In this document: positions 19,129 through 28,337 of the stretch, in pieces | How the letters are laid out: each line of letters opens with the position of its first letter | Position numbering within the stretch: position 1 is the stretch's first letter | Notes under the pieces: generated by a model | What the model was told of the DNA's origin: nothing | What the model saw: the letters and a program-made list of their open reading frames with translations, nothing else | Databases searched by the model: none | From: Castellaniella sp034674885 | GTDB taxonomy: Bacteria; Pseudomonadota; Gammaproteobacteria; Burkholderiales; Burkholderiaceae_B | Direction: 5' to 3' | Assembly (NCBI RefSeq): GCF_034674885.1 | Contig: NZ_JAUCDS010000021.1 | Span: forward strand, 1 to 54,208 | Length of the DNA: 54,208 bases | Made by a program: the position numbers and the translations under genes

Positions 19129-20160
19129 CTAGAACGCGCTTTCCAGCAGATTGCCGCGCTCGATCATTTCCTGCAGCCCATGGGGCACCGTCCGATCCGC
19201 CGCAAACTGGCACCCCTGGTCCAGCAGGTAATCGCCCGGGCATTTCTCCAAGCACTTCTTCATCAGCACACAGCCCTGGAAGACTTCGGTGATCCAATCC
19301 ACGAACACGTGGACCTTCGATGACAGGTGACGGCTTTGCTGGTAGACCACTGAAATCGGCATCGGCGGCGGCGACCATTCGCCCAGAACCTCGATCAGCT
19401 CGCCCGAATCCAGATACGGCGCGACCATGTAGCGCGCGGGCTGGATCAGGCCAAACCCAGCCAGTCCGGCGCTGACATAGGCCTCTGCATCGTTCACGGA
19501 CAGCGGGCCCTGCATGGGGACGTTCACGACCCCGTCCCCGACCTTGAAGCTCAGGTCCAGATTGCGCCCGGTGCGCGTCACGAAATAGTTGACCGCCCGA
19601 TGGCGCCCCAGGTCCTCGATGGCCTGCGGGGCCCCATGCCGTTCGATGTAGGACGGCGCCGCGCAGGTCACGGCATTGAAGACACCGACGCGCTTGGCGA
19701 TCAACGAGGAATCTTGCAGTTCCCCGATCCGCAGCGCGCAATCGACGGCATCCTGCACCATATCGACCTGCCGGTCGCTCAGGCCGACGACCAGTTCGAT
19801 GTCGGGATACTGATGATGGAAGTCGCACAGTTTGGGGATCAGGACCAGCCGACCCAACGAGGGCGGCGCATCGATGCGCAATCGGCCGCGCGGCCCTCGG
19901 GCGCGATCGCGGAACACTGATTCCGCATCCTCGACATCGGCCAGGATGGCGGCGCAGCGTTCGTAGTACGAGGCGCCGTCCGGGGTCAGGCTCAGGCGAC
20001 GGGTGCTGCGGTTCAACAGCCTCGCGCCCAGGTGCCGTTCCAGTTTCCGAATGATCGTGCTCACCGTGGCTCGGGGCATGTCCAGGCTGCCGGCGGCCAG
20101 GGTGAAGCTGTTGGCGTCCACGACTCGGGTGAAGACTCGCATGGCTTGTAGATGATCCAT
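19129..20160 (-). CDS. LysR-family regulator with Cys-rich C-terminal tail
   Basis: A 343-residue LysR-type transcriptional regulator. The N-terminal winged helix-turn-helix (MDHLQAMRVFTRVVDANSFT, then ATVSTIIRKLERHLG, residues 1-60) precedes a two-lobe effector domain (about 90-295). Typical members of this subfamily end near FVDWITEVF. This one adds about 48 residues with four cysteines (C297, C303, C307, C317: CX5CX3CX9C), a possible redox or metal-responsive element. It is divergent from the RND efflux operon across 132 bp, so it probably controls that operon and itself. The inducer is unknown. The gene ends 43 bp past tRNA-Leu, converging on it. Confidence 0.9.
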   Translation of the reverse strand: MDHLQAMRVFTRVVDANSFTLAAGSLDMPRATVSTIIRKLERHLGARLLNRSTRRLSLTPDGASYYERCAAILADVEDAESVFRDRARGPRGRLRIDAPPSLGRLVLIPKLCDFHHQYPDIELVVGLSDRQVDMVQDAVDCALRIGELQDSSLIAKRVGVFNAVTCAAPSYIERHGAPQAIEDLGRHRAVNYFVTRTGRNLDLSFKVGDGVVNVPMQGPLSVNDAEAYVSAGLAGFGLIQPARYMVAPYLDSGELIEVLGEWSPPPMPISVVYQQSRHLSSKVHVFVDWITEVFQGCVLMKKCLEKCPGDYLLDQGCQFAADRTVPHGLQEMIERGNLLESAF

Positions 20161-20211
20161 ATCCGTACTCCAGGCGCAGGGCGGTGGCGACGCGCCATTG
20201 TTTGTTTCTAG

Positions 20212-20279
20212 TGAACAGTGATTATGAAAATTGCGTATTTATCCAGATTCGCGAATAACGAATAATAGCGCACTGTTCA
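20212..20279. promoter_or_regulatory. Divergent lysR/efflux control region with paired half-sites
   Basis: A 9-bp repeat, TGAACAGTG (20212-20220), recurs inverted as CACTGTTCA (20271-20279), separated by 50 bp of AT-rich DNA. Between them lies the palindrome ATTCGCGAAT (20247-20256) and a direct repeat of CGAATAA. LysR regulators usually bind as tetramers to two sites in such gaps, so these are candidate recognition and activation sites. Confidence 0.45.
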
Positions 20280-20292
20280 AAAGGAACCCCTC

Positions 20293-21510
20293 ATGTTTTC
20301 TTTCCATGCACGACACGCCGCCATCGCGCTCGCCGGGCTGCTGCTGGCTGGCGGCTTCCTGCTCATGCGCGAAAGCGCAGGCGGACTCACCAACGCAGGC
20401 GCCTCGCCCTCCGCCCCCGCCATCCCGGTGGACGTCGCCACGATCCGATACCAGGCGATCACGGACTGGCATGAATACTCCGGGCGACTCGAGGCCGTGG
20501 ACCGGGTCGAGATCCGGCCACTGGTCTCCGGTACGCTGACGCAGGTTCACTTCAAGGACGGCGCGCTGGTCCGGCAAGGCGATCCGCTCTTCACTATCGA
20601 CCCGCGTCCGTATCAGGCAGCGGTCGACGAGGCCCAGGCACAGTTGGCAGCCGCCACGGCGCGAGTCGCCTATACCGACGCAGATCTGGCCCGGGCCCGG
20701 CGCCTGCTCGCCGGCAACGCCATCGCCCGGCGGGATTTCGAGGAGAAGCGCAATGCGGCTCGCGAGGCATCCGCCCGCGTGCAGGCCGCCCAGGCCGCGC
20801 TGCAGTCTGCACGTCTGGATCTGGAACACACCCGCATCGTCGCACCTATCAGCGGTCGCGTCTCGAAAGCCGATGCAACCGCAGGCAACGTGGTCAGCGT
20901 CGGCGGCGCGCGGCCACTGACCACCATGGTCTCGGTCTCGCAGCTCTATGCCTCATTCGAGATGGACGAGCAGGCCTTCCTGCAGATGAACAGCGCCGCC
21001 TCGGCAGGGGCTCCGGCATCCATCCCCGTGTCCATGGGCCTGGCCAACGAACAGGGATACCCGCGCCGGGGCAAGCTGGCGTTCCTGGACAACAGCCTGG
21101 ACCCGCAGACCGGCACGATCCGGGTTCGGGCGCTGTTCGACAACCCGGACGGCCGGCTGCGGCCCGGCCTGTACGCCAAGGTCAGGCTGGGATCGGGCGC
21201 CGCCCACGACGCAGTGCTGCTGCAGGAAAAGGCAATCGGCACCGACCAGGCCAAGCGCTTCGTGATGGTCGTGGACGCCGCCAACAAGGCGGCCTACCGG
21301 GAAGTGACCCTGGGCTCCGGGCGCGAGGGCTGGCGCATCGTCCAGACCGGCCTGAAGGCCGGCGACCGAGTCGTCGTGAACGGCATGCAGCGCCTCCGGC
21401 CGGGAGACACCGTGGCTCCGACGCCCGTCCAGGCCAACGACGGCGCGCTTGCGACACGCGACACCGACACGCCTTCCGGCTCGGAGCCGGACCGAAAGCA
21501 GCAATCCTGA
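20293..21510 (+). CDS. RND efflux periplasmic adaptor (membrane fusion protein)
   Basis: A 405-residue AcrA/MexE-type adaptor linking the inner-membrane pump to the outer-membrane channel. The N-terminus has a hydrophobic signal/anchor (AAIALAGLLLAGGFLL) without a lipobox Cys. The biotinyl-lipoyl halves are visible at VEIRPLVSGTLTQVHFKDGALVRQGDPLFTID and at TRIVAPISGRVSKADATAGNVV, with the alpha-helical hairpin between them (about 105-165). Beta-barrel and membrane-proximal domains follow. It is the first gene of the efflux operon, divergent from lysR; the pump gene starts 10 nt after its stop. Confidence 0.93.
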   Translation: MFSFHARHAAIALAGLLLAGGFLLMRESAGGLTNAGASPSAPAIPVDVATIRYQAITDWHEYSGRLEAVDRVEIRPLVSGTLTQVHFKDGALVRQGDPLFTIDPRPYQAAVDEAQAQLAAATARVAYTDADLARARRLLAGNAIARRDFEEKRNAAREASARVQAAQAALQSARLDLEHTRIVAPISGRVSKADATAGNVVSVGGARPLTTMVSVSQLYASFEMDEQAFLQMNSAASAGAPASIPVSMGLANEQGYPRRGKLAFLDNSLDPQTGTIRVRALFDNPDGRLRPGLYAKVRLGSGAAHDAVLLQEKAIGTDQAKRFVMVVDAANKAAYREVTLGSGREGWRIVQTGLKAGDRVVVNGMQRLRPGDTVAPTPVQANDGALATRDTDTPSGSEPDRKQQS

Positions 21511-21520
21511 GCAGCCTCCC

Positions 21521-24500
21521 ATGAACATTTCCAGATTCTTCATCGACCGGCCGATCTTCGCGGCAGTCCTCTCCGTGCTGATCCTGCTGGCCGGCCTGCT
21601 CGCGGTGTTCCGCCTGCCGATTTCCGAATACCCGGAAGTCGTGCCGCCGTCTGTCGTCGTGCGCGCCCAGTTCCCGGGCGCCAACCCGAAGGTGATCGCC
21701 GAAACGGTGGCCGCGCCACTGGAAGAGGCCATCAACGGGGTCGAGAACATGCTGTACATGCAGTCGCAAGCCAACAGCGACGGCAACCTGGCGGTGACGA
21801 TCAACTTCCACCTGGGCATGGACCCCGACAAGGCCCAGCAGCTCGTGCAGAACCGGGTCGCGCAGGCCCTGCCTCGCCTGCCCGAGGATGTGCAGCGCCT
21901 GGGGGTCACGACGATCAAGGCCACGCCTGCCCTGACGATGGTCGTGCACCTGATTTCGCCTGATCAGCGTTACGACCTGACCTACTTGCGCAACTACGCC
22001 GTCCTGAACGTCAAGGACAGGCTGGCGCGCATTCCCGGCGTGGGCGAGGTGCAGGTCTGGGGTGCCGGCAACTATGCGATGCGCGTCTGGCTGAACCCGG
22101 GAAAGATCGCCGAGCGCGGGCTGACGGCCAGCGACGTCGTCGCCGCCATCCGGGAACAGAACGTGCAGGTGGCTGCCGGCGTCATCGGCGCCTCTCCCAG
22201 CAGCCCGGACGTCGCCATGCAATTCTCGGTCAACGCGCAAGGCCGCCTGAAGACCGAAGAGGAATTTGGCGACATCGTCCTGAAATCCTCGCCGGACGGC
22301 GGCGTCATCCGGCTGCGCGACGTGGCGCGCATCGAACTCGCGGCGTCGGAATACGCGCTGCGGTCCCTGCTGGACAACAAGCCGGCGGTCGGCATGGCCA
22401 TCATGGCGGCTCCGGGCGCCAATGCCCTGGCAATTTCCGACGCCGTGCGCGACACCATGAAGACGCTGTCGGCCGACTTCCCGGCCTCGCTGGAAAGCCG
22501 CATCGTCTATGACCCCACCCAGTTCGTGCGATCCAGCATCGAGGCGGTGGTGTCGACGCTGCTCGAGGCCATCGCCCTGGTGGTGCTGGTCGTCATCGTC
22601 TTCCTGCAGACCTGGCGCGCCTCCATCATCCCGCTGCTCGCAGTGCCGATCTCGATCATCGGCACATTTTCCCTGATGCTGGCGTTCGGCTACACCATCA
22701 ACGCACTGTCTCTGTTTGGCCTGGTGCTGGCAATCGGCATCGTCGTGGACGACGCCATCGTGGTCGTCGAGAACGTCGAACGCAACATCGAAGCCGGCCT
22801 GAGCCCGCGCGACGCGACCTACCGCGCCATGCGCGAAGTCAGCGGGCCGATCATCGCCATTGCCCTGACATTGGTTGCCGTGTTCGTGCCGCTCGCCTTC
22901 ATGACGGGGCTGAGCGGGCAATTCTTCAAGCAGTTCGCCATGACGATCGCCATCTCGACGGTCATCTCGGCCTTCAATTCGCTGACGCTGTCGCCGGCGC
23001 TCGCCGCTCTGCTGCTGAAACCCCACGGTGCCAAACCCGACGCGCTCACCCGAGGCATGAACCGCGTCCTGGGCGGCTTCTTCCGCGCGTTCAACCGCCT
23101 GTTCGGGCGGGCATCCGACCGCTACGCGCATGGCGTGGGCGCAGTCGTGCGGCGCAAGGGCGCGACCCTGGGTGTCTACCTGATCCTGCTGGCGCTCACG
23201 GCGGCGGTAGCCTACGTCGTCCCGGGCGGCTTCGTCCCAGGCCAGGACAAACAGTATCTGGTCAGCTTCGCGCAACTGCCCAGCGGCGCCTCTCTGGAGC
23301 GCACGGACGCCGTGGTCCGCCGCATGAGCGACATCGCCATGGCCCAGCCGGGCGTGAAGAACGTCATCGCTTTCCCAGGCCTGTCGATCAATGGCTTCAC
23401 CAACAGTTCCAGCGCGGCCGTGGTCTTCATGGCGCTGGACGACTTCGACCAGCGCCGCGACGCAGCGACATCCGCGCAGGCCATCACGACTGCCCTCAGC
23501 CAGCAGTTTTCTGGCATCAAGGAAGCCTTCATCGCGGTCTTTCCCCCGCCGCCGGTGATGGGCCTGGGCACGGTGGGCGGATTCAAGCTGCAGATCGAGG
23601 ACACCGCCGGCCTGGGCTACGACCGGCTGAACGACGCGGTCCAGGCCTTCCTCGCCAAGGCCGCGCAGGCGCCGGAATTGGGACCTGCGTTTTCCAGCTA
23701 CCAGATCAATGTGCCCCAGCTCGACGTGGATCTCGATCGGGTCAAGGCCAAGCAGCTGGGGGTGCCCATCACCAACGTGTTCGACACCATGCAGATCTAC
23801 CTGGGCTCGCTCTACGTCAACGACTTCAACCGCTTCGGGCGGGTCTACCAGGTCAAGGCCCAGGCCGACGCGCCGTTTCGCTCCAGTCCCGAGGACATCC
23901 TGACTCTGAAGACGCGCAGCGCTTCCGGCGCCATGGTGCCGCTGGGATCCCTGGTGTCGCTGACGCCGACCTACGGGCCCGAGATGGTGGTGCGCTACAA
24001 CGGCTATACGGCCGCCGACATCAACAGCGGCCCTGCGCCGGGCTATTCATCCGGCGAGGCCCAGGCCAGCGCCGAACGCATCGCGGCAGCGACGCTGCCC
24101 AAGGGCATCAAGTTCGAATGGACGGACCTGACCTACCAGAAGATCCTGGCCGGCAACGCTGGAGTCTGGGTGTTTCCCATCAGCGTGCTGCTGGTCTTCC
24201 TGGTATTGGCTGCACTCTATGAAAGCCTGACGCTGCCGCTGGCCGTCATCCTGATCGTGCCCATGAGCGCGCTTGCCGCCCTGACCGGCGTCTGGCTGAC
24301 TCAGGGTGACAACAACATATTCACCCAGATAGGGCTCATGGTGCTGGTCGGCCTGGCCTGCAAGAACGCCATCCTGATCGTCGAATTCGCACGTGAACTG
24401 GAAGCCCAGGGCATGTCGGCGGCGCAGGCCGCCCGGGAAGCCAGCCGCCTGCGGCTGCGGCCCATCCTGATGACGTCGATCGCCTTCATCATGGGAATCG

Positions 24501-24721
24501 TGCCGCTGGTGCTGTCCACCGGTGCGGGCGCAGAGATGCGCCATGCGATGGGCATCGCAGTCTTCTTCGGCATGCTGGGCGTCACCGTGTTCGGCCTGTA
24601 CCTGACCCCGGTGTTCTATGTGCTGCTGCGCACGATGGCCGGTCGCTTCCCGGCCAGGCACCCCCAGCCTGCCACCGCCCTCGCCCCCGTCACGAACCCC
24701 ACTGCGGAACCCCACCCATGA
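21521..24721 (+). CDS. RND multidrug efflux pump, HAE1 family (MexF/AcrB-like)
   Basis: A 1066-residue proton-driven pump of the inner membrane. The start at ATG 21521 gives the canonical MNISRFFIDRPIFAAVLSVLI. Twelve membrane helices are arranged as 1+5 twice with two large periplasmic loops. The proton-relay aspartates lie in TM4 (GIVVDDAIVVVENVERN) and the conserved lysine in TM10 (GLACKNAILIVEFA). Length and features resemble MexF/BpeF, which export chloramphenicol, trimethoprim and quinolones; the substrate here is unproven. It overlaps the channel gene by 4 nt (ATGA). Confidence 0.95.
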   Translation: MNISRFFIDRPIFAAVLSVLILLAGLLAVFRLPISEYPEVVPPSVVVRAQFPGANPKVIAETVAAPLEEAINGVENMLYMQSQANSDGNLAVTINFHLGMDPDKAQQLVQNRVAQALPRLPEDVQRLGVTTIKATPALTMVVHLISPDQRYDLTYLRNYAVLNVKDRLARIPGVGEVQVWGAGNYAMRVWLNPGKIAERGLTASDVVAAIREQNVQVAAGVIGASPSSPDVAMQFSVNAQGRLKTEEEFGDIVLKSSPDGGVIRLRDVARIELAASEYALRSLLDNKPAVGMAIMAAPGANALAISDAVRDTMKTLSADFPASLESRIVYDPTQFVRSSIEAVVSTLLEAIALVVLVVIVFLQTWRASIIPLLAVPISIIGTFSLMLAFGYTINALSLFGLVLAIGIVVDDAIVVVENVERNIEAGLSPRDATYRAMREVSGPIIAIALTLVAVFVPLAFMTGLSGQFFKQFAMTIAISTVISAFNSLTLSPALAALLLKPHGAKPDALTRGMNRVLGGFFRAFNRLFGRASDRYAHGVGAVVRRKGATLGVYLILLALTAAVAYVVPGGFVPGQDKQYLVSFAQLPSGASLERTDAVVRRMSDIAMAQPGVKNVIAFPGLSINGFTNSSSAAVVFMALDDFDQRRDAATSAQAITTALSQQFSGIKEAFIAVFPPPPVMGLGTVGGFKLQIEDTAGLGYDRLNDAVQAFLAKAAQAPELGPAFSSYQINVPQLDVDLDRVKAKQLGVPITNVFDTMQIYLGSLYVNDFNRFGRVYQVKAQADAPFRSSPEDILTLKTRSASGAMVPLGSLVSLTPTYGPEMVVRYNGYTAADINSGPAPGYSSGEAQASAERIAAATLPKGIKFEWTDLTYQKILAGNAGVWVFPISVLLVFLVLAALYESLTLPLAVILIVPMSALAALTGVWLTQGDNNIFTQIGLMVLVGLACKNAILIVEFARELEAQGMSAAQAAREASRLRLRPILMTSIAFIMGIVPLVLSTGAGAEMRHAMGIAVFFGMLGVTVFGLYLTPVFYVLLRTMAGRFPARHPQPATALAPVTNPTAEPHP

Positions 24722-26163
24722 TCACACGCATCCATTCGGTCATTGTCCCGAGCCTGCTGGCCGTCCTGCTGGCCGGGTGCGCCGTCGGCCCCACGTATGA
24801 ACGACCCGCAGTCGAAGTGCCCGGCGCCTTCAAGGAAGCCAGCCTGAGCGCTGCCGAACAACACCGCTGGAAAGAGGCCCAACCGGCCGACGATCTGGCA
24901 CGCGGGCACTGGTGGGCCATCTTCAAGGACCCGATGCTGGATGCCTTGCAGGAACAGGCCATGCGGGCAAACCAGGACCTGCAGGCAGCGGCCGCACGCG
25001 TGAATCAGGCGCGCGCCATGCAGCGCGGCGCGCGCGCCGATCGGTTTCCGGAACTGACCGCCGGCCTGGGCGCCAGCCGTCAGCGCACATCGGAGGCCAT
25101 CCAGGGCGCGGCAGATGCCGGCGGAACCAACACCCTCTGGCGCGCGCAGACCGGCCTGTCCTACGAAGTCGACCTCTTTGGCCGCGTGGCTTCGGAAGCC
25201 GATGCCGCCAGCGCCGACACTCAACGCGCCCGATCCCTGTACCGGTCGGTGCTGCTGGCGCTGCAGGCCGACGTCGCGCAGACCTATTTCCTGACCCGGC
25301 AACTGGATGCCGAAGCCATGCTCTACGAACGGGCAATCGACTTGCGCAGCCAGAGCCTGAAACTGGTCGAGACCCGGTTTCGCGAAGGCGATATCAGCGA
25401 ACTCGATGTGGCACGGGCCCGTTCCGAACTCGCAGCGGCGAGAGCCGAGGCACTGGGCGTCGAGCGGCAACGCGCCGCCGCCGAGCACGGGCTGGCGTTG
25501 CTGCTCGGCCAGCCGCCCGCCGATTTTTCCCTGCCAAGGCAGGCCCTCGTCCGAGTCCCTGTGGCCATTCCGGCCGGACTGCCGTCTTCCCTGCTTGAGC
25601 GGCGCCCCGACATCGCCGCAGCGGAACGGGCGCTGGCAGCCGCCAATGCCCGGATCGGCGCGGCCAAGGCGGCCCTGTTCCCGCAGCTTTCCCTGACCGG
25701 GACTTTCGGCCTGGAGTCATCCGAACTGGGCGACCTACTGCGCTGGTCGAGCCGCAGCTTTCTGCTGGGGCCGCTGGTCGGGACGGCGCTCTCGCTGCCG
25801 ATCTTCGACGGCGGACGGCGCCAGTCCGGCGTCGACCGCGCACGCGCACGCTACGAGGAAGACGTGGCCCTGTACCGGCAAAGCGTGCTCAAGGCCTTCG
25901 GGGAGGTCGAGGACGGCCTGTCCGCGCTGCGGCTGCTGGGGGAACAGACCACCGTGCAAGACGCCGCCGTGGCTTCCGCCGCACGCGCGGCCGAGCTGTC
26001 CAAGGCCCAGTACGAAGCCGGGTCCGTCAGCTACCTGGAAGTCATCGACGCGGACCGCAGCGTGCTGCAGCGCAAGCGCGCCGTCGTGGCGCTGGACGGT
26101 CTGCGCGCGCACGCCGCCGTCCAGCTGATCCGTGCCATCGGCGGCGGTTGGGGCGATCAATGA
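24718..26163 (+). CDS. Outer-membrane efflux channel lipoprotein (OprM/NodT family)
   Basis: A 481-residue TolC-like outer-membrane factor. The signal peptide ends in a lipobox, VLLAGC, so Cys21 is probably lipidated. Two repeated OEP domains follow, with the family segment LLERRPDIAAAERALAAANARIGAAKAALFPQLSLTG in view (about 290-325). It completes a tripartite pump with the two genes before it and starts inside the pump stop codon (ATGA). The stop is 7 nt from that of the convergent EcsC-like gene. Confidence 0.94.
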   Translation: MITRIHSVIVPSLLAVLLAGCAVGPTYERPAVEVPGAFKEASLSAAEQHRWKEAQPADDLARGHWWAIFKDPMLDALQEQAMRANQDLQAAAARVNQARAMQRGARADRFPELTAGLGASRQRTSEAIQGAADAGGTNTLWRAQTGLSYEVDLFGRVASEADAASADTQRARSLYRSVLLALQADVAQTYFLTRQLDAEAMLYERAIDLRSQSLKLVETRFREGDISELDVARARSELAAARAEALGVERQRAAAEHGLALLLGQPPADFSLPRQALVRVPVAIPAGLPSSLLERRPDIAAAERALAAANARIGAAKAALFPQLSLTGTFGLESSELGDLLRWSSRSFLLGPLVGTALSLPIFDGGRRQSGVDRARARYEEDVALYRQSVLKAFGEVEDGLSALRLLGEQTTVQDAAVASAARAAELSKAQYEAGSVSYLEVIDADRSVLQRKRAVVALDGLRAHAAVQLIRAIGGGWGDQ

Positions 26164-26170
26164 AGGCCGC

Positions 26171-26974
26171 TCAGGGGCGCGCATCTCCCAGCCTCAGGTA
26201 GGCCGTGCGCACGACCTCCACGCCATATTTGCGCTCCAGCCGGCGGACAGTGAAGTGGCCGCGCGCCATGTCCTGGAAGTGGTTGATGAACAGCGTATTG
26301 ACCAGGGCGCCGCCGGCGGCGCCCAGCGCGGGGACGGCCTGGGCGGCGACTTTCTCGGTGACCTGGATGCCGAAGCGGTCGGCAACGGCGGCGATCAGGC
26401 GCGCCATCGCCGGGGTGGAGGCCTTGTCGACCGCAACCTTGGCGCCCAGGTAGTCGACGGCTTGCCCGACCGCCTGCGCCAACGCCACGCGCACGGTGTA
26501 ATAGCCACTCTCGGCGGCGTCGTCGGTATCGGTCTTGCCCCCCAGCGCGAAGACCTCCAGACAGGCCCGGCGCGTACTGGCATCCCGCAGTGATTCGCCT
26601 TGACTACGGGCGATGGCTGCGATGGAACGCATCATCAGGGTCGTGGAAACGGGCAGTTCTACGGCCAGGCCGGCCAGGCCGAAAAAGCCGCCCACGCCGC
26701 CGCTCAGCGCCGCCCCCCACTGATGCCAGCGATCCGCGCTGCCTGCACCGGGGGTATCGCCCAAGGTGAAAATGGCCGCATCGGCGGCCTTGCTCAGCGC
26801 ATTGCGGGTCACGCCTGCGATCCGGCCCTGCCAGCCGACAGGCAGCATGTCCAGGCCTTTCTCGAGAGGCGCGCCGACCAGACTGGTCATGCGCGCTGCC
26901 AGCCCGGGGTTCTCCAGCAACTGGCGAGCGGCGCGCAGATCGTCCAGATCGGCCCCGTTCAAAGGCGTATCCAT
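26171..26974 (-). CDS. EcsC-family protein
   Basis: A 267-residue protein matching the EcsC family as I remember it: an N-terminal helical part (DLDDLRAARQLLENPGLAARMTSLVG), a glycine-rich hydrophobic stretch (SGGVGGFFGLAGLAVELPVSTTLMMRSIAAIA) and a second one (ALGAAGGALVNTLFINHF). The Bacillus EcsC is linked to an ABC exporter, but Gram-negative homologues are uncharacterised, so no function is assigned. Start ATG 26974 is preferred on N-terminal likeness; ATG 27001 would add nine residues. Neither SD is strong. It is divergent from the solute-binding protein gene. Confidence 0.8.
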   Translation of the reverse strand: MDTPLNGADLDDLRAARQLLENPGLAARMTSLVGAPLEKGLDMLPVGWQGRIAGVTRNALSKAADAAIFTLGDTPGAGSADRWHQWGAALSGGVGGFFGLAGLAVELPVSTTLMMRSIAAIARSQGESLRDASTRRACLEVFALGGKTDTDDAAESGYYTVRVALAQAVGQAVDYLGAKVAVDKASTPAMARLIAAVADRFGIQVTEKVAAQAVPALGAAGGALVNTLFINHFQDMARGHFTVRRLERKYGVEVVRTAYLRLGDARP

Positions 26975-27112
26975 AGCGTCTTTCTGTTCCCGTCGATCCA
27001 TGTACGCATTGTGCACCAAGTCCCCCGAATCCTCGACAGCGCCGCCATGCCTCTGGTATTGTGGTCCACACCGCGCAAGCGGATAAAAACAGCACATCCA
27101 GGAGACAAACCT

Positions 27113-28324
27113 ATGAAAAAGACCGCCTTGGCGGCCGCATTGGCCGTTTTTGGTCTGGGCGCCAGCCTGCCTTCTCACGCCGCCGGCATGTCGGATGATG
27201 TCATCCGCATCGGCTTCATCGCCGACATGTCCGGCGTGTACGCAGACATCGACGGGCAGGCGGGGGCCGATGCCATCCGCATGGCCATCGCCGACATGGG
27301 GGGCGAGATCAACGGGAAAAAAATCGAACTGCTGACCGCTGACCACCAGAACAAGGCCGACATCGCCTCGGCCCGCGCCCGCGACTGGTTCGATACCCAG
27401 AAAATGGACATGCTGATAGGCGGAACAAATTCGGCCACGGCCTTGTCGATGGCCGCCGTTGCCGCTGAAAAGAAAAAGCCTTTCCTGGCGGTCGGTCCCG
27501 GTTCGTCCCAGCTGACCAATGAAAAATGCACGCCCTACACCGTTCACTACGCCTACAACACGGTAGCGCTGGCCAACGGCACGGGATCGGCCGTGGTGCG
27601 CGAAGGCGGCAAGACCTGGTTCTTCCTGACGGCCGATTATGCCTTTGGCCATTCCCTGGAACAGGACACCGCTGCAGTCGTGAAAAAAGACGGCGGCAAG
27701 GTCCTGGGTGCCGTCCGTGCGCCAATCGCCACGTCCGACTTTTCATCGTTCCTGCTGCAGGCCCAGAGTTCCGGCGCCCAGGTGCTGGGCCTGGCCAATG
27801 CGGGCGGGGACTTCATCAATTCCGCAAAGGCCGCCAAGGAATTCGGCATCACCAAGACCATGAAACTGGCCGGACTGCTGGTGTTCATCAACGACATCCA
27901 TGCCCTGGGCCTGGAGAACACCGCCGGACTGTACCTGACCACGCCCTGGTACTGGAACCAGTCCGACGAGTCCCGCGCCTGGTCCAAGCGGTTCTTTGAC
28001 CAGCACAAGCGCGCGCCATCGTTCCTGCAGGCGGGCGACTATTCCGTGGCCAAGAACTACCTGGAAGCCGTCAAGGCCACCGGTACCGATGACGGCGACA
28101 CCATCATGCACTACCTGAAGTCGCACAAGATCAATGACATGTTCGTCAAGAACGGCTATGTGCGCAAGGACGGCCTGATGATGCACGACATGTACCTGGC
28201 CCAGGTGAAGAAACCTGAACAATCCAAGGCGCCCTGGGACTACTACAACATCGTGCGCACGCTGCCGGCCGAATCGGTCTACGGACCCGAATCCGCATCG
28301 ACCTGCGCTTTGTTGAAAGGCTGA
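27113..28324 (+). CDS. ABC transporter periplasmic binding protein (LivJ/Leu-Ile-Val type)
   Basis: A 403-residue type I periplasmic binding protein. A clear signal peptide, MKKTALAAALAVFGLGASLPSHA, ends at AXA. The mature protein begins with DVIRIGFIADMSGVYADIDGQAG, the opening strand of LivJ/UrtA-like receptors. SD GGAG lies 8 nt before the ATG. No permease or ATPase gene follows. The next gene, 13 nt on, is an acyl-CoA synthetase, so the ligand may be an aromatic or other carboxylic acid that is activated with CoA after uptake. That is inference. The membrane parts must be encoded elsewhere. Confidence 0.88.
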   Translation: MKKTALAAALAVFGLGASLPSHAAGMSDDVIRIGFIADMSGVYADIDGQAGADAIRMAIADMGGEINGKKIELLTADHQNKADIASARARDWFDTQKMDMLIGGTNSATALSMAAVAAEKKKPFLAVGPGSSQLTNEKCTPYTVHYAYNTVALANGTGSAVVREGGKTWFFLTADYAFGHSLEQDTAAVVKKDGGKVLGAVRAPIATSDFSSFLLQAQSSGAQVLGLANAGGDFINSAKAAKEFGITKTMKLAGLLVFINDIHALGLENTAGLYLTTPWYWNQSDESRAWSKRFFDQHKRAPSFLQAGDYSVAKNYLEAVKATGTDDGDTIMHYLKSHKINDMFVKNGYVRKDGLMMHDMYLAQVKKPEQSKAPWDYYNIVRTLPAESVYGPESASTCALLKG

Positions 28325-28337
28325 ACCGGAGACCGAC

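Noticed and set aside
21182..23275. Minus-strand open frame of 697 codons opposite the RND pump
   Set aside because: The plus strand encodes a full RND protein with all functional residues. The complementary product is His/Arg/Gln/Asp-rich, typical of shadow frames.
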